From NCBI RefSeq assembly GCF_009729075.1, contig NZ_VTGY01000033.1, forward strand, positions 248,001 to 312,000: a stretch of DNA of 64,000 bases, in the 5' to 3' direction. Of the stretch, positions 63,726 to 64,000 are shown piece after piece. This DNA comes from Mycolicibacterium sp. CBMA 226 (GTDB taxonomy: Bacteria; Actinomycetota; Actinomycetes; Mycobacteriales; Mycobacteriaceae). Numbering within the stretch: the first letter of the stretch is position 1; each line of letters begins with the position of its first letter. The notes beneath the pieces are model-generated. The model was given only the letters and a program-made list of their open reading frames with translations. It searched no databases and was not told the origin of the DNA. The position numbers and the translations under genes are program-made.

Positions 63726-64000
63726 TCAGACCATCACCGGCAGGGTGGCCAGCCCCCGCAGGGTCAGGTTGGGTTTGTAGACGGGCTCGCCTGCCAACTG
63801 CGCGTTGGGGAATCGGGCCGCCAGAGCCGACAGTGCAACGGACGCCTCCAACCGCGCCAACGGCGCACCGAGACAGAAGTGCGGCCCCTTACCGAAGGCC
63901 AGATGCTTGATCACGCCGCGGTCGGGATCGAATTCGCCGGGCCGGTCGAATATTCGCCGATCCCGTTGCGCGGCTGCCAGCAGCAGCATCATGATGTCGC
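63726..64000 (-). CDS. Cytochrome P450, C-terminal part only (5' end outside the window)
   Basis: The visible 91 or so residues include the end of the ERR-triad region (RRIFDRPGEFDPDR) and the haem-binding Cys loop FGKGPHFCLGAPLAR, with the proximal Cys ligand, followed by the usual C-terminal beta region. The frame stays open to the window edge, so the ATG at 63992 is internal. It is a monooxygenase of unknown substrate. The stop is 20 bases before the SDR start, suggesting a shared pathway. Confidence 0.94.
   Translation of the reverse strand, partial: DIMMLLLAAAQRDRRIFDRPGEFDPDRGVIKHLAFGKGPHFCLGAPLARLEASVALSALAARFPNAQLAGEPVYKPNLTLRGLATLPVMV

Overview
The window is high-GC actinobacterial DNA, most likely from a rapidly growing mycobacterium (Mycolicibacterium-like). 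The evidence is the block recR, ebfC, SRPBCC protein, FAD oxidase, cyclopropane-synthase-like methyltransferase, dnaX, aspartate aminotransferase, SRP RNA, tRNA-Ser and a membrane protein. That order follows the M. tuberculosis Rv3715c-Rv3723 region as I recall it. MmpL, MbtH, LigC/PolD and Gap-like genes point the same way. Species and locus tags cannot be proved from the sequence alone.

Layout. 1-2455 (+): a phosphotransferase cut by the window edge, a short-chain dehydrogenase and a GntR/UTRA regulator. 2457-36644 (-): an apparent natural-product operon, read as mbtH, then one 10,324-residue nonribosomal peptide synthetase (NRPS), then mmpL. The NRPS has eight modules: C-A-T-E / C-A(nMT)-T / C-A-T / C-A-T / C-A-T-E / C-A-T / C-A-T-E / C-A-T-TE. 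Read colinearly, this predicts an octapeptide with D residues at positions 1, 5 and 7 and an N-methyl residue at 2. It may be N-acylated, because module 1 starts with a condensation domain. Its stop codon overlaps the mmpL start, so synthesis and export look coupled. I recognise no known product.

36986-47164: the conserved mycobacterial housekeeping block (recombination, DNA polymerase III tau/gamma, aspartate synthesis, SRP RNA, tRNA-Ser(GGA)), then a membrane protein and a secreted PepA-like serine protease. 47411-50500: a small membrane protein, a DUF2236/MpaB-like oxygenase, a secreted DUF3887 protein and a zinc alcohol dehydrogenase. 50522-55414 (-): a peptide-type ABC importer with overlapping genes. 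55529-55873: cspA with a candidate promoter, a leader hairpin and tandem terminator hairpins.

55983-58806: a metal-handling cluster. It holds a previously uncalled 36-residue, 7-cysteine metallothionein-like ORF, a NiCoT cobalt/nickel permease behind a clear cobalamin riboswitch, and YcnI and CopC copper proteins. 58900-64000: a Gap/Sap-family membrane protein, a polD-ligC DNA repair pair, gluQ, a short-chain dehydrogenase and the 3' end of a cytochrome P450.

Several genes (FAD oxidase, dnaX, DUF3887 protein, metallothionein, Gap-like protein, gluQ) have a TAnnnT box exactly 6-7 nt before the start codon and no Shine-Dalgarno (SD) site. This is the layout expected of leaderless mycobacterial transcripts. 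I saw no CRISPR array, insertion sequence or prophage.
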